DNA of 64,000 nucleotides, from NCBI RefSeq assembly GCF_002078015.1, contig NZ_LWBP01000187.1:1-64000 (forward strand), given 5' to 3'. Positions within the stretch are counted from its first letter, which is position 1. Each line of letters begins with the position of its first letter. The DNA is from Niastella populi. Its GTDB lineage: Bacteria > Bacteroidota > Bacteroidia > Chitinophagales > Chitinophagaceae. The notes beneath the pieces are model-generated. The model saw only the letters and a program-made list of their open reading frames with translations. It ran no database searches and had not been told where the DNA came from. This document shows, in pieces, positions 44,585 through 53,793 of the stretch. Position numbers and translations under genes: made by a program.

Positions 44585-46222
44585 TCACGATTCACGCCCT
44601 ACCACCTTCGCCAGTTGTTTCGAATAAAAATCAGCAAGGTCTTTTTGTTCGCACATGGCCGCCGACCGGGAAGCGCCATGTAATCCATTATACCGGTTGG
44701 GATGTTTCTCCAGGTCGGCCTGATAGGCTTCCAGCGCTTTATCAGGCTGTTTCAATTCAAGATACATATCGCCAAGCAGTTCGCGGGCGGGTAATACTTC
44801 GCCGGGTGTTACCGGGTGTTTTTCGGTTTTATCTTCCATCTCTGCCGCCAGGCCCATGCGTTCCAGCGCTACAACCTGGTTGCCTTCTTTCAAAGCTATC
44901 CAGCCTTCGGTAGCTTTTATCTGGATATCTACCTGGTTGGCTTTGTAACTTTCTTTTTTATTCAGCAGGTCATTGCGTAACTGGTTCAAAATGGCCAGTT
45001 CGTTTTTAGCGCTGTCTAATTTGTTTAGATGCACAAAACCCAGTGCGCGGGTAAAATGAATAATGGCGCGTTGCCAGGGAAACTGTTGCATGGGAAATCC
45101 GGCGGGTGTTGTGGTAAGTTGTGCAGCTTCTTTCCATAACCTGTTCTCGAGCACATAGCGGGCAGGGATAGCGGCAAATGTATAAGCGCCTTTCAAATTC
45201 GGCGGCGATACCTGTTTAAAGGTATTCAGGTAATCCCATTGTTCTTTGGCGCGTTTCAGGTCTTTCTTTTGCAAATAAGCATACACTACATAGTCCATCG
45301 CATGCAGTTCTTCATCCCAATGCCCTTTGATGCCTGAACTCTCTGCATAACATTTGGCCGCGGCTATGGATGCAAGGTTCGATTGGATGCTTTCATTCCA
45401 TAAACCCAGCCGGGTGAAAATATGCGATGGCATATGCTGGGCATGGGCCGATGCCGATGCAACGGATGCATATTTTTGCGCGGCGGGCAATGCCATTTCC
45501 GCCAGCTCGGGATAATCGTAAGTATGAATAATATAATGGATGATGCCGGGGTGATAGGGCGCATTGGGATAAAGGCCGTTGAGAATTTGTCCGGCCTTTT
45601 TTTGTTTGGCATAGGTCTTATCGGCCGGGTCGGCGGCTGCATCCAGCGCCAGTGCATAAAAGATCGTAGCTTCTTTATCGTTAGGGTATTGTTCCGATAA
45701 TTTTCTCATCGCTTCTTCGTACTGGTTACAGCGGGTGCGATGATCGAGCTTTTCCCAATCATCATAATATGCGAGTAAGGCGTTTATGTAATCCGATTCG
45801 CGGGTAGTTTTTGGTTCAATTGACCGGGCAATTTCCAGCGCCTTTAACCCTTTTGTTAGCTCAGGTGTTTCGGGGGGCGTCCATAGCGGATGAAAATTGC
45901 ACATGGCCACACCCCAGTATGCCATAGCGCAATGCTGATCGTATTGAATGATCTTTGCAAACACTTTTTCCGCTTCGTCATATTCAAATGAGTGCAGCAG
46001 AGCAACGGCAAAATTGAATTGTTTTATAAGACTGTCGTTACCCGTAATAATAAACGATACTTTACCGAGGCTTTTATCTTCCGGTCCGCATAGGACAACA
46101 TCCCCTGTTTTAAGATTGATGGAGCTGATCTCTTTGGCAAGCATTGGCCGTTGCCGTTCCCGGCATGCAATAAGCAGTATGACAAACAACAAGACCTTTA
46201 TTTTCGAAATGAACCTGTTCAT
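44585..46222 (-). CDS. TPR-repeat lipoprotein
   Basis: 545 aa from the Met at 46222; an ATG at 46339 would put 39 residues before the lipoprotein leader ISKIKVLLFVILLIAC. The rest is alpha-helical with TPR-like repeats (SFEYDEAEKVFAKIIQYDQH; KQPDKALEAYQADLEKHPNR) and the family segments HCAMAYWGVAMCNFHPLW and HAQHMPSHIFTRLGLW. Similar proteins are widespread in Bacteroidota, annotated only as TPR proteins. A role as periplasmic scaffold is inferred. Confidence 0.78.
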   Translation of the reverse strand: MNRFISKIKVLLFVILLIACRERQRPMLAKEISSINLKTGDVVLCGPEDKSLGKVSFIITGNDSLIKQFNFAVALLHSFEYDEAEKVFAKIIQYDQHCAMAYWGVAMCNFHPLWTPPETPELTKGLKALEIARSIEPKTTRESDYINALLAYYDDWEKLDHRTRCNQYEEAMRKLSEQYPNDKEATIFYALALDAAADPADKTYAKQKKAGQILNGLYPNAPYHPGIIHYIIHTYDYPELAEMALPAAQKYASVASASAHAQHMPSHIFTRLGLWNESIQSNLASIAAAKCYAESSGIKGHWDEELHAMDYVVYAYLQKKDLKRAKEQWDYLNTFKQVSPPNLKGAYTFAAIPARYVLENRLWKEAAQLTTTPAGFPMQQFPWQRAIIHFTRALGFVHLNKLDSAKNELAILNQLRNDLLNKKESYKANQVDIQIKATEGWIALKEGNQVVALERMGLAAEMEDKTEKHPVTPGEVLPARELLGDMYLELKQPDKALEAYQADLEKHPNRYNGLHGASRSAAMCEQKDLADFYSKQLAKVVGRES

Positions 46223-46469
46223 GAGCGTTACGTTTGAATGGCAAACAATGAATGCGGTGTGCGGATGCTTTGTTATCAAGGGAGAACGGGATACGGCAGG
46301 GTGGTGGATAAAGGTAGAATTATTATGTGGTATATCCATTTGCAGTTTAATGTATTCTGGTATTTTAGCCGCAGGTCAGGCGTTTTTAAGAATATTTTAC
46401 AGGTTTTGAGTATATCTTTATTTTGCTATTTTTACTTTTCCGGTTACAGTTAACCTTAAAAAACAACAA

Positions 46470-46886
46470 ATGAACCCAAAACCCTCAAACGCCTTTATCG
46501 CTGCATCCTGGGTTGCGCTTGGCGCCGGTATGCTTGGCTTCCTGGTAGGCTTGTGGCGTGCTGAAATGCAATTGAATGAAAAAGGATATTACTTTACGGT
46601 TTTAATGTTCGGTCTTTTTGCTGTTATCTCTGTTCAAAAAAGTGTTCGTGACAGGCTCGAGGGAATTCCCGTTACCGATATCTATTATGGTTTAAGCTGG
46701 TTCTGTACCATTCTTGCCATCGTATTGCTGGTGGTTGGTTTATGGAATGCAGCCATTCTGCCCAGTGAAAAAGGGTATTATGCTTTTTCTTTCCTGCTGG
46801 CTTTGTTTGGCGCAATTGCCGTGCAAAAAAATACCCGCGACGCAAAAGTTGTTGTAAAGAAAGATGCTTCCAATAGCCAGGGGTGA
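46470..46886 (+). CDS. YiaA/YiaB-family inner membrane protein
   Basis: 138 aa with two copies of the YiaA/B two-helix unit: residues about 6-60 (AASWVALGAGMLGFLVGLWR, LNEKGYYFTVLMFGLFAVIS) and about 70-125 (GLSWFCTILAIVLLVVGLWN, SEKGYYAFSFLLALFGAIAV). The repeated [L/S]xEKGYY motif before each second helix is the family hallmark. Four transmembrane helices are predicted. The physiological role is unknown. Upstream, ttattttg and tatcttta (46415-46430) are near-matches to the -7 box. Confidence 0.9.
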   Translation: MNPKPSNAFIAASWVALGAGMLGFLVGLWRAEMQLNEKGYYFTVLMFGLFAVISVQKSVRDRLEGIPVTDIYYGLSWFCTILAIVLLVVGLWNAAILPSEKGYYAFSFLLALFGAIAVQKNTRDAKVVVKKDASNSQG

Positions 46887-46890
46887 GTTG

Positions 46891-46957
46891 ACTAGTTAAC
46901 GAGTAGTTGAAAAGGTGATGGAGTTGATATAGTTGATAAAGGGAATACAGTTAACAT
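46891..46957 (+). repeat. Intergenic GTTGATA-type repeat (copy 1)
   Basis: agttaacgagtagttgaaaaggtgatggagttgat followed by atagttgataaagggaatacag matches, in inverted orientation, 49029-49088, and partly 60410-60494. It lies in the 359-bp gap after the YiaA/B gene, together with an AAGC-type stretch (47077-47105: gttcggcgttaagcctttagccttccgcc). Confidence 0.7.
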
Positions 46958-47116
46958 GTGAACAGGTATAGAGTACCGCTTCCCGTTTTTCAGGGTATAT
47001 AAGTGGTGACAGGTTAGAAAGATATAAAATTCAGAACTCTGCCATCGGCGGGGTTTTGTATTTGTATTCCGCATTAAGCGTTCGGCGTTAAGCCTTTAGC
47101 CTTCCGCCTAAAAGCA

Positions 47117-47147
47117 AAAAGCTACTGATCGTTCATCAGTAGCTTTT
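47117..47147 (-). terminator. Intrinsic terminator of the kinase operon
   Basis: Read on the minus strand, aaaagctactgat, gaac and gatcagtagctttttgctttt form a 12-bp stem followed by a T-rich tail; it lies 100 bp after the histidine kinase stop codon. Confidence 0.75.
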
Positions 47148-47245
47148 GCAGGGAATTTCAATGCAGGTCATGTTGCATTGAAAACTTTACAACGTCGAAC
47201 GTTGCGGCGCTGGCGTTCAGCGTTTCGCGTTGCATTTATTGGTTT

Positions 47246-48292
47246 TCAAATAGGAATCGTAACGTGCAGCCGGCAACCTTTTCCCGGCGAAGTGATGATC
47301 TCACAATTACCATAGAGATGTCGTACCCTTTCCCTGATGTTTATCAATCCGATCCCGTCTACCTGGTGGTCAGGGTCGAAACCGATGCCATCGTCGTCAA
47401 TGATCAGCTCTGCATGTTTATCATCGGTTTCGAGGGTCATAACCACCGTCTTTGCTCTGCTGTGCTCTATGATATTTCTGAATTGTTCCTGTACGATACG
47501 GTATATGTTTATTTTCTTATGGTCCGAAATAAGCTCTTCTTTAAAATGATGAATACCGAAGATGATATTGATCTTATGGATTGTTTTTACGTCTTCAATG
47601 AAAGTTTTTACACTTTCGAGCAGGGTACCTTTTTGTAGTTTTTGCAACACCATGCCACGCGATAGTTTTCTTATCTCTTCTATGGCTTCCTTGAGCAATT
47701 GAATTGTTACGCTTTTTGCTTTCTGGTTGTCTGCTTTATACACCTGTACAAGATCGAGGTGCAGTTTAGCGGAGCACAGCAGCTGGTTCACATTATCATG
47801 TAGCTCTTGTCCAATCACCAGCCGCTCGTGGTCCAGCATCTTGAGTAACATATCGCTCAGGGCGGTATCGTGGTTTTCGGGAAACGGTGCAGAAGGTTTT
47901 GTTATGGATGCGTTCTCGGCCTGCAATGCACTTTCATTGCTGTGGCCGGCGCACAGGATACAACCTTTCGCCTCTTTTCCGGAAATGAGTTGAAAGAATG
48001 ACCATTTATAAACGATCTGCCTGGTTGGGTCTGACTGGGTATACAGATTAATAGGGAAGGATTGAGGGGCGTCGTTGTTGCTTGCCAGCAGGGTAGTGAA
48101 TATTTCCCGGTCGGTTTCTGTCAGCAGGGATTGAAAATGATCCAGCTGTTTGGGAGTTCCCGGGCCAAACTCGGTGTTCATGGCCGTATTCATCGAATGA
48201 ATGCGGCCTTCGTGGTCGATTATTGCATAATACACCGGTTCAGTTCCGCCGTTTGGCAGATCCGAAGGTGACCGTCCGTCACTCAAGTTCAT
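47246..48292 (-). CDS. Soluble PAS-type sensor histidine kinase (HisKA_3)
   Basis: 348 aa without transmembrane helices. An N-terminal PAS-like part (about 15-115, VYYAIIDHEGRIHSMNTAMN) precedes the HisKA_3 dimerisation domain with His165 in VIGQELHDNVNQLLCSAKLH and a HATPase_c domain (IIDDDGIGFDPDHQVDGIGL, SPGKGCRLHVTI). It is a NarX/DesK-type kinase. It starts 7 bp after the stop of the receiver-only protein encoded upstream, so the two are a co-transcribed pair. Confidence 0.9.
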   Translation of the reverse strand: MNLSDGRSPSDLPNGGTEPVYYAIIDHEGRIHSMNTAMNTEFGPGTPKQLDHFQSLLTETDREIFTTLLASNNDAPQSFPINLYTQSDPTRQIVYKWSFFQLISGKEAKGCILCAGHSNESALQAENASITKPSAPFPENHDTALSDMLLKMLDHERLVIGQELHDNVNQLLCSAKLHLDLVQVYKADNQKAKSVTIQLLKEAIEEIRKLSRGMVLQKLQKGTLLESVKTFIEDVKTIHKINIIFGIHHFKEELISDHKKINIYRIVQEQFRNIIEHSRAKTVVMTLETDDKHAELIIDDDGIGFDPDHQVDGIGLINIRERVRHLYGNCEIITSPGKGCRLHVTIPI

Positions 48293-48299
48293 AGCTAGT

Positions 48300-48692
48300 T
48301 TACTTTTGTTTTACAAGGCTTTCAAGGGCCTCGTCTGTTATGCCTGAAATGGAGTCGAACCCCATAGACTTCTCCACATAGTAATCAGCTCCAAGGCGCA
48401 TGCATGTTTCATAATATTCCCCAGGGTCGTTATTGGTAAGCATGGCAATCTTTACCTGCTTGTTCTTTTCCCTTAATCTTACCAGCAATTCGATCCCGTT
48501 CCTGTCTGGCAGGTTGATGTCAAGGAAAATAAGGTGTGGCGTTTGTAGGGCGAACATCGTTAATCCATCTTCAAAGCAACCGGCTGTTGCGATCGTCAGA
48601 TGGCCGTTATAACGTTCTATTAGCAGCGTTTTGATCCGATGAATGAATAAGGCCGAATCGTCAATTAAGAGGATACAGAGATTGATGTTCAT
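48300..48692 (-). CDS. Receiver-only response regulator
   Basis: 130 aa, a CheY-like receiver domain with no output domain: acidic pair ILLIDDSALF, phospho-acceptor Asp58 in LIFLDINLPDRNG, Thr in AMLTNNDP and Lys in YYVEKSMGFD. It is the first gene of the operon with the HisKA_3 kinase. Without a DNA-binding domain it probably works as a relay or as a detached receiver for the kinase. The upstream 497-bp gap contains its promoter region and repeats. Confidence 0.9.
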   Translation of the reverse strand: MNINLCILLIDDSALFIHRIKTLLIERYNGHLTIATAGCFEDGLTMFALQTPHLIFLDINLPDRNGIELLVRLREKNKQVKIAMLTNNDPGEYYETCMRLGADYYVEKSMGFDSISGITDEALESLVKQK

Positions 48693-48860
48693 TCATGCCT
48701 GTTTGTTTGGACTGCAAAGGTGCATCGAAAAAAGTTCCCGGGAAATAGGATCAATTGTCGTTTTTGTGTCAGGATGACGATTACGTTTTGTCGTTGTTAG
48801 TACTACATTTATTTTAAGTTGAGGAGGTGACTGGTAGTTCAGTAGCCGGAATAGGCAAGT

Positions 48861-49130
48861 TAAAAAGTTGATAGAGTTGATAGAGGTGATAAAGGCTTTT
48901 GCTTCGCCGTCGAAGTTATTCAGTTATTCAGTTAGGGAGTTGGCTTTAAGCTTCGCTGCGCCTGGCCCATGCTTCGCAAATGCTATTATAAACAAACAGG
49001 CCTTCCGGTATACCGAAAGGCCTGTTTGTATTCTGTATTTCCTTTATCAACTGTATTAACTCTATCACCTTTTCAACTCCTCGTTAACCAGTCAACTCGT
49101 CAACTTGTTAACTTGTCAACGTGTTAACTT
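48861..49130. repeat. Composite intergenic repeat array
   Basis: The block begins gttgatagagttgatagaggtgataaagg (48866-48894), continues with gttattcagttattcagtta (48915-48934), then has a hairpin, the inverse copy tcaactgtattaactctatc (about 49043-49062), and ends with a run of aactcgtcaacttgttaactt-type units. The outer arms could pair at long range. No gene is visible between 48693 and 49189. Confidence 0.7.
48994..49027 (-). terminator. Hairpin terminator for the PAS kinase/LuxR operon
   Basis: aaacaggcctt, ccggtataccg and aaggcctgttt form a perfect 11-bp stem; the minus strand continues into tgtttataata, with T-rich sequence after the stem. Confidence 0.7.
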
Positions 49131-49189
49131 TAGTCAGCCTGTCGCACAGGCACCCTGTATCAACGCTGTCACCTGTATCAACTTTTCAA

Positions 49190-49819
49190 CTAAATAAGCT
49201 TGTTCTCAATCGCATACACCGTCAATTCCGCATTATTCTGCATCCCCATTTTTTCAAGTATGCGCGAACGGTAGGTGCTGATGGTATTTACGCTCAGTGA
49301 CAGCACGGTGGCAATTTCCGAAACGGTTTTACCCGAAGCAATGCGTTTCAATACGTCGAACTCGCGCTCCGACAGCTTTTCATGCGGCTGTTGATTGGGA
49401 TCGTCGCCAAATGAAGCAGCCAGTTTTTCGGCGCCTTCTGCGCTGATGTATTTTTTGCCCTGCAGCAATTGCCGTACGGCTTTTACCAGCTCATCGGGGT
49501 GGCTTTCCTTGTTGAGATATCCGGAAGCGCCGGCTTTCAGCGCCCGTACCACGTATTGATCTTCGGGATGTACGCTGAGGATCAGCACCGGGGTGGCGGG
49601 CAGTATTTTTTTCAGTTGTTTGAGGGTTTCCAGTATGTTACGGCCGGGCATGGAAATATCTGAAATGATCAGGTCCCATTTTTGTACCACGGCTTCTTTG
49701 ATAAGGGCTGATGAGTCGGTCACTTCGCTTACTTCGGCGCCGGGAAATTCTTCCCGCAATAAAGTGCTAAGGCCTTTCCGGATGAGGCTGTGATCGTCGG
49801 CAATTAAAAATTTAGTCAC
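49190..49819 (-). CDS. NarL/FixJ-type response regulator
   Basis: 209 aa from a GTG codon that overlaps the kinase stop (GTGA, 4 nt). The receiver domain (1-120) has FLIADDHSL, phospho-acceptor Asp54 in LIISDISMPG, Ser in VLILSVHP and Lys in GYLNKESHP. A LuxR helix-turn-helix (about 143-205) has LSEREFDVLKRIASGKTVSE and VLSLSVNTISTYRSRILEKM. It is the DNA-binding partner of the PAS histidine kinase encoded upstream. Confidence 0.94.
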   Translation of the reverse strand: MTKFLIADDHSLIRKGLSTLLREEFPGAEVSEVTDSSALIKEAVVQKWDLIISDISMPGRNILETLKQLKKILPATPVLILSVHPEDQYVVRALKAGASGYLNKESHPDELVKAVRQLLQGKKYISAEGAEKLAASFGDDPNQQPHEKLSEREFDVLKRIASGKTVSEIATVLSLSVNTISTYRSRILEKMGMQNNAELTVYAIENKLI

Positions 49820-51690
49820 AGTTGTCTGATTTCCTGGTTAGTGATTAGGATTGGTATGGATATTTGAATATAGGTTCCCTGGCCGGGTGTGCTTTCGATG
49901 CGATAATCCCCGTCGATCATCAACGTCCTTTCCTGCATTCCTTTCAAACCCAGCGTTTTTTTGCCGGCCATATCTTCCATGCGAAATCCTTTTCCGTTGT
50001 CGCGGATCTCCAGCACTATTCTGAGATCTTCCTGCGATAATACGGCATCTACCCGGGTAGCGCCTGCATGGCGGGCAATATTGGTCAACGCTTCCTGGTA
50101 AATCCGGAACAGGGCATTGGATTGATTGGCCGTGAATTGCGGTTCATTCAACAGGCTTTCAAAAACGCATTTGATGCCGAAATTCTTTTCAAATTCCCGG
50201 CTTTGCCATTCCAGCGCGCTTACCAGGCCAAGGTTATCGAGTATGCTGGGCCTGAGCTGGGTGGCTATTTTCCGAACCGATCGCATGGTATCTGCCAGCA
50301 ACTGATCGGCCTGTTTCATTTTTTCTATCATCTCCTTTTCTTCAGGATGTAACTTCTTACTCATTTGCAACAGGTCGAGCTTTAACAGGGTTAACTGCTG
50401 TCCCAGTTCATCATGAATTTCGCGCGAAATATGTTTTCGTTCTTCTTCCCTGATGTTCTCGAGGTATGAAGAAAGCTCTCTCAGCTGCCGGTGGCTCAGT
50501 TTCAGTTCTTCCTCTGCTTTTACCTTGCCGGTAATGTCATTGGCAACCACATACTCATTCTTGTTGCCGATGGAAACAAAGAACTCGATGATCTTCTTTG
50601 AACCGTCTTTACAGTTTACTTCATATTGCATTACCAGCCTTGTTCTGCTTTTCGAAGGGTTTCGTTTCGTTGCTGTTTCGGGATTGGCGATCACCTCGTT
50701 CCGGTAATCTGTATCGGGATAAGCTTTTGTGAGCCAATCGAGCCGGGTGGGAATATCTTCTTTGGTGTAACCAAAGGTTTCAACAAAGGCATTGTTCAGG
50801 AATCGCGTTTCACCTTTGTCGCTAAATACACAAATGGGAATTGGTAATTGTTCGGAAATATTCCGGAATTTTTTTTCGCTGGCCCGCAAAGCCCTTGTGG
50901 CGCAATTCTTTTCCGTAACATCGTTAAAAGTTATATAACAAAGGTTATTATCGGTCGAAAAAGACATTTCAATATCCTTGGTGCTGCCGTCTTTACAATA
51001 AATGGTTACCTCTATGGGGTGCGACTCGGGTTTCTCTCCCTGCTGCACTTTTATCAGTTCTTCACGCCAGATTTTTTGCATGCGAATAAAATACGCGTCG
51101 TCCCTGTAGGCAACCTTTCGCCAGTGATCGATATCGGGAATGTCTTCAATGGTATAACCAAACCATTCGGTGAATTTGGGATTGATGAACACAAACCGTT
51201 TGGGCTCCTGTATTTCATACGCAGCAATAGGCATGGTTATCTTTTCCAGGATGCGTTTGAATTTGTTTTTCGCAGCCAGCACCATTTGTTCGGCCTCTCT
51301 TTTTTCGATAAGCTCACTGCCATTCGATGGCAGGGCTGTACCCGAAGTTTCAGGAACCTGTTTGTTATGTATAACCAGTACTAGCGGTTGTTTGCGCATA
51401 TGCCAAACCGAGCAGGCGTAGGATGCAGGCGGTAATTTCTTCGAACAAAGCTCAAGCCTTATGATCGATTCACTGAATTTATTCTTTTTAGAAATGGCTG
51501 TTTTATAAACCATTTTAGAGGCCGGAGTAAGGAAGGACTGGATCTTTTTACCTATACACCGTTTGCCGGCCACTCCATGCAGCCTGGCTTGTGTGGGCCA
51601 GATGGCATTTATAATTCCTGAGCTCTTTTCGATTGACACTAAAATGACATCGCCGGGTCGGGTGTTGGCAGGTAGCATACTTTTTTCCAT
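49816..51690 (-). CDS. Multi-PAS soluble sensor histidine kinase (HisKA_3)
   Basis: 624 aa with no transmembrane segments. Three PAS-type regions can be seen: a degenerate one (about 1-115, PGDVILVSIEKSSGIINAIW), a second around 145-265 (PIAAYEIQEPKRFVFINPKF) and a third around 285-395 (PICVFSDKGETRFLNNAFVE). The HisKA_3 motif HISREIHDELGQQLTLLKLD and HATPase_c motifs EIRDNGKGF and KTLGLKGMQERTLMIDG follow. The output is the NarL-type regulator whose gene overlaps by 4 nt. PAS arrays suggest cytoplasmic redox or small-molecule sensing. Confidence 0.92.
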   Translation of the reverse strand: MEKSMLPANTRPGDVILVSIEKSSGIINAIWPTQARLHGVAGKRCIGKKIQSFLTPASKMVYKTAISKKNKFSESIIRLELCSKKLPPASYACSVWHMRKQPLVLVIHNKQVPETSGTALPSNGSELIEKREAEQMVLAAKNKFKRILEKITMPIAAYEIQEPKRFVFINPKFTEWFGYTIEDIPDIDHWRKVAYRDDAYFIRMQKIWREELIKVQQGEKPESHPIEVTIYCKDGSTKDIEMSFSTDNNLCYITFNDVTEKNCATRALRASEKKFRNISEQLPIPICVFSDKGETRFLNNAFVETFGYTKEDIPTRLDWLTKAYPDTDYRNEVIANPETATKRNPSKSRTRLVMQYEVNCKDGSKKIIEFFVSIGNKNEYVVANDITGKVKAEEELKLSHRQLRELSSYLENIREEERKHISREIHDELGQQLTLLKLDLLQMSKKLHPEEKEMIEKMKQADQLLADTMRSVRKIATQLRPSILDNLGLVSALEWQSREFEKNFGIKCVFESLLNEPQFTANQSNALFRIYQEALTNIARHAGATRVDAVLSQEDLRIVLEIRDNGKGFRMEDMAGKKTLGLKGMQERTLMIDGDYRIESTPGQGTYIQISIPILITNQEIRQL

Positions 51691-51833
51691 TAAACGGAAA
51701 CAGATTTAAGTATGTATAAAGGGTTTGGATTATAAGTTAAGGCTTTTCCAATTAAATATGTTGGTAAAACGGTTATTTTTTGCCGAATACCCTTTTACCG
51801 GGATGCCGGCCTTTGGCCGAATGACAAACGGGG

Positions 51834-51869
51834 TAAAAAAAAAGCTGCTCCAAAAATGAAGCAGCTTTC
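51834..51869 (-). terminator. Strong intrinsic terminator
   Basis: On the minus strand GGAAAGCTGCTTC-ATTTTT-GGAGCAGCTTT is followed by a long T-run (from taaaaaaaaa at 51834-51843). It probably once ended transcription of the pseudogene at 51920-52293. Confidence 0.85.
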
Positions 51870-51919
51870 CAGATAGTTGCAGAAATGTTTATTTGTTCAG
51901 ATCGTAGCCCTGAACGAAT

Positions 51920-52293
51920 TTATCCTTTTATTACTACATACAGTTTGTTCTCTGCTTCGTCTGCAATATAAGCGGGGTCTTTATCGCCAAACGGGATCCT
52001 GACCACGTCTTTGCTCTAGTCTTTATCGACTTACACGCCGGTTTCTTCAAATTTGGTTAAGATAAAGATAGCGTCCTTGGTGGCTTTGGTAGCGTTGAAA
52101 CGTTGATTGGCCATGGCAAACATGGTTGCTGCGCGGGCGCCCGATGCCATCGATTTTTGTAGGCATCGCTGTTCTCATCCTGGTATGCTTCAAAATGGTT
52201 GGCAACAGGTTTACCCTGGGCGTCAGTTGCGTTTCGTAAACGCATGCTTGCAGCCCCGAAACTGCCGGGTAGTAAAGCAGGAGTGGATAGCAC
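51920..52293 (-). pseudogene. Decayed small-protein gene (two stops, one frameshift)
   Basis: The minus strand reads MLSTPALLPGSFGAASMRLR and continues with good coding character to DENSDAYKN. It then shifts frame near 52154 (one base missing in tacaaaaatcg) and continues SMASGARAATMFAMANQRFN...AIFILTKFEETGV. In-frame TAA and TAG then interrupt VDKD-SKDVVRIPFGDK before a natural-looking end KLYVVIKG and TAA at 51920-51922. About 123 residues in total. Family not recognised. The multiple lesions make a real pseudogene more likely than a sequencing error. Confidence 0.8.
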
Positions 52294-52439
52294 TACTACG
52301 TGTATGTGTTAGCGATAATGACCGGTACTTTTATGAAAATTTATATAAAGCAGGCCTGCGGTTATATATGATTGTATTGTGATGTGATGGAGTAGGAAGT
52401 GGCTGAATGTTCAGAGGGCAGTGTGTTTTGGCCGCGCTC

Positions 52440-52689
52440 ACTTTCACAGTTCATAGTTCACAGTTCATTGTTCACAGTTCATAGTCATAGGTCTTAGTTG
52501 GTGATAAGTTTATATGATATTTGTTGGGCCTGTAACTTTTTCATTTCTCATTTCCCTGTATTCACTTCAACATTGAAAATTGGCCATTCAATATTCATCT
52601 GTTTTGTATTGCCTTTCTCATTTCTCATTCCTCATTTCCCTGTATTCACTTCGACATTCAAAATTGGCCATTCAATATTCATCTGTTTT
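52440..52689. repeat. Intergenic direct repeats (TTCACAGTTCATAG; 59-bp repeat)
   Basis: ttcatagttcacagttcattgttcacagttcatag occupies about 52446-52481. A 59-bp unit (ctcatttccctgtattcact… ending catctgtttt) occurs at 52547-52605 and again at 52631-52689 with three differences; each contains the palindromic core attgaa-aattggcca-ttcaat. Shorter relatives are at 54764-54790 and 61908-62020. The 52294-52702 interval has no gene. Confidence 0.8.
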
Positions 52690-52702
52690 CGCATTCCCTT
52701 CC

Positions 52703-53698
52703 TCATTTCCCGATCACCTGTGTCTTTATGATCTGGTCTTTGTAATTGATGAATTGAACGAGGATATTGTCGCGGGTGATGGAGAACGCGGCGAAGCCCT
52801 GTTCAGATGAGATCCAGCGGCTGCCTTCGGGTTTTATTTGTGCCGGTCTGCCTTCCGAGCCTGCGCCGGTGATAATGTAATGCGTATTGCCTTCGGGTTT
52901 GTAATACTCCTGGTGATGCTCATGCCCGCAGATATATAGGTTTACATTGTATTTTTTGAAAAGCGGTTCAAGCAAACTCTGCATATTCTTTGTGTCCTGG
53001 AAGGTGTTGCGCCAGCCGCCTGTATATACGGGGTGATGGCCCACTACCAGTTTCCATTTTACCGAATTATCGCTTAAAATGCTTTCGAGCCAGGCGATCT
53101 GTGCATCTGCGCCGCCGGCAGGATACTTTATAGAGTCGGGTTTTTGGCCGCGCATTTTCTTTTCCAGCGGATCGGTATCTATAAAGGCGATCAGCACACC
53201 CTGAGATGTATCGCCGTTGATAAAGAATTTTTTGAAGTAATACCGCGCGGGCATCGTCCAGCGGGAACTGATGCTGGTGTATTGTACCTGCGCATCGGGA
53301 TTGGAAATATAGTCGTGGTTGCCCAGTACCGGGTACCATTTTACATGCAACGACTGCGCTCTGTAGATCGATTCGAATGAACTGATCCAATGATAGTCCT
53401 GGGTGCTGTTTACGCCGTATGGATAGAAGTTATCGCCTGTGGCAATTACAAAGGATGCATGAAGATCGTGCGCCGCCTTACCCATACCTGCCGCAACTTC
53501 ATTCTGATAGTTCTCGCCATTTCGTCCCCAGTCGCCGAAGGCAATAAACTGAAGGGCATTGGGCGTAATCTTAATACCTTTTATCGATCCGCCGCGATAA
53601 CCCAGATCGTCAACCACCGGTGCATGTACCTGGGCCTGTGGTAAAAATGGTAACAGTAACAGTGTGAAGAAAAGAAGCCGGGTTATTTTCGGTGCCAT
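52703..53698 (-). CDS. Secreted purple-acid-phosphatase-like metallophosphoesterase
   Basis: 331 aa. A signal peptide (1-22) precedes a calcineurin-type fold with all five metal motifs: GDWG (55-58), GDNFYPYG (88-95), GNHDY (126-130), VVGHHPVY and CGHEHHQEY. The arrangement matches tartrate-resistant/purple acid phosphatases such as ACP5-like bacterial enzymes, which hydrolyse phosphomonoesters outside the cytoplasm with a Fe/metal pair. Single gene with repeat arrays on both sides. Confidence 0.88.
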   Translation of the reverse strand: MAPKITRLLFFTLLLLPFLPQAQVHAPVVDDLGYRGGSIKGIKITPNALQFIAFGDWGRNGENYQNEVAAGMGKAAHDLHASFVIATGDNFYPYGVNSTQDYHWISSFESIYRAQSLHVKWYPVLGNHDYISNPDAQVQYTSISSRWTMPARYYFKKFFINGDTSQGVLIAFIDTDPLEKKMRGQKPDSIKYPAGGADAQIAWLESILSDNSVKWKLVVGHHPVYTGGWRNTFQDTKNMQSLLEPLFKKYNVNLYICGHEHHQEYYKPEGNTHYIITGAGSEGRPAQIKPEGSRWISSEQGFAAFSITRDNILVQFINYKDQIIKTQVIGK

Positions 53699-53793
53699 TG
53701 TTTGGGTATTAAGGGCTGCAAGATACTATTTGGCCCGTACTTAATGGGCAGGAAACAATTTATTCATAAATAAACAGGCTTATATCTGCTTAC

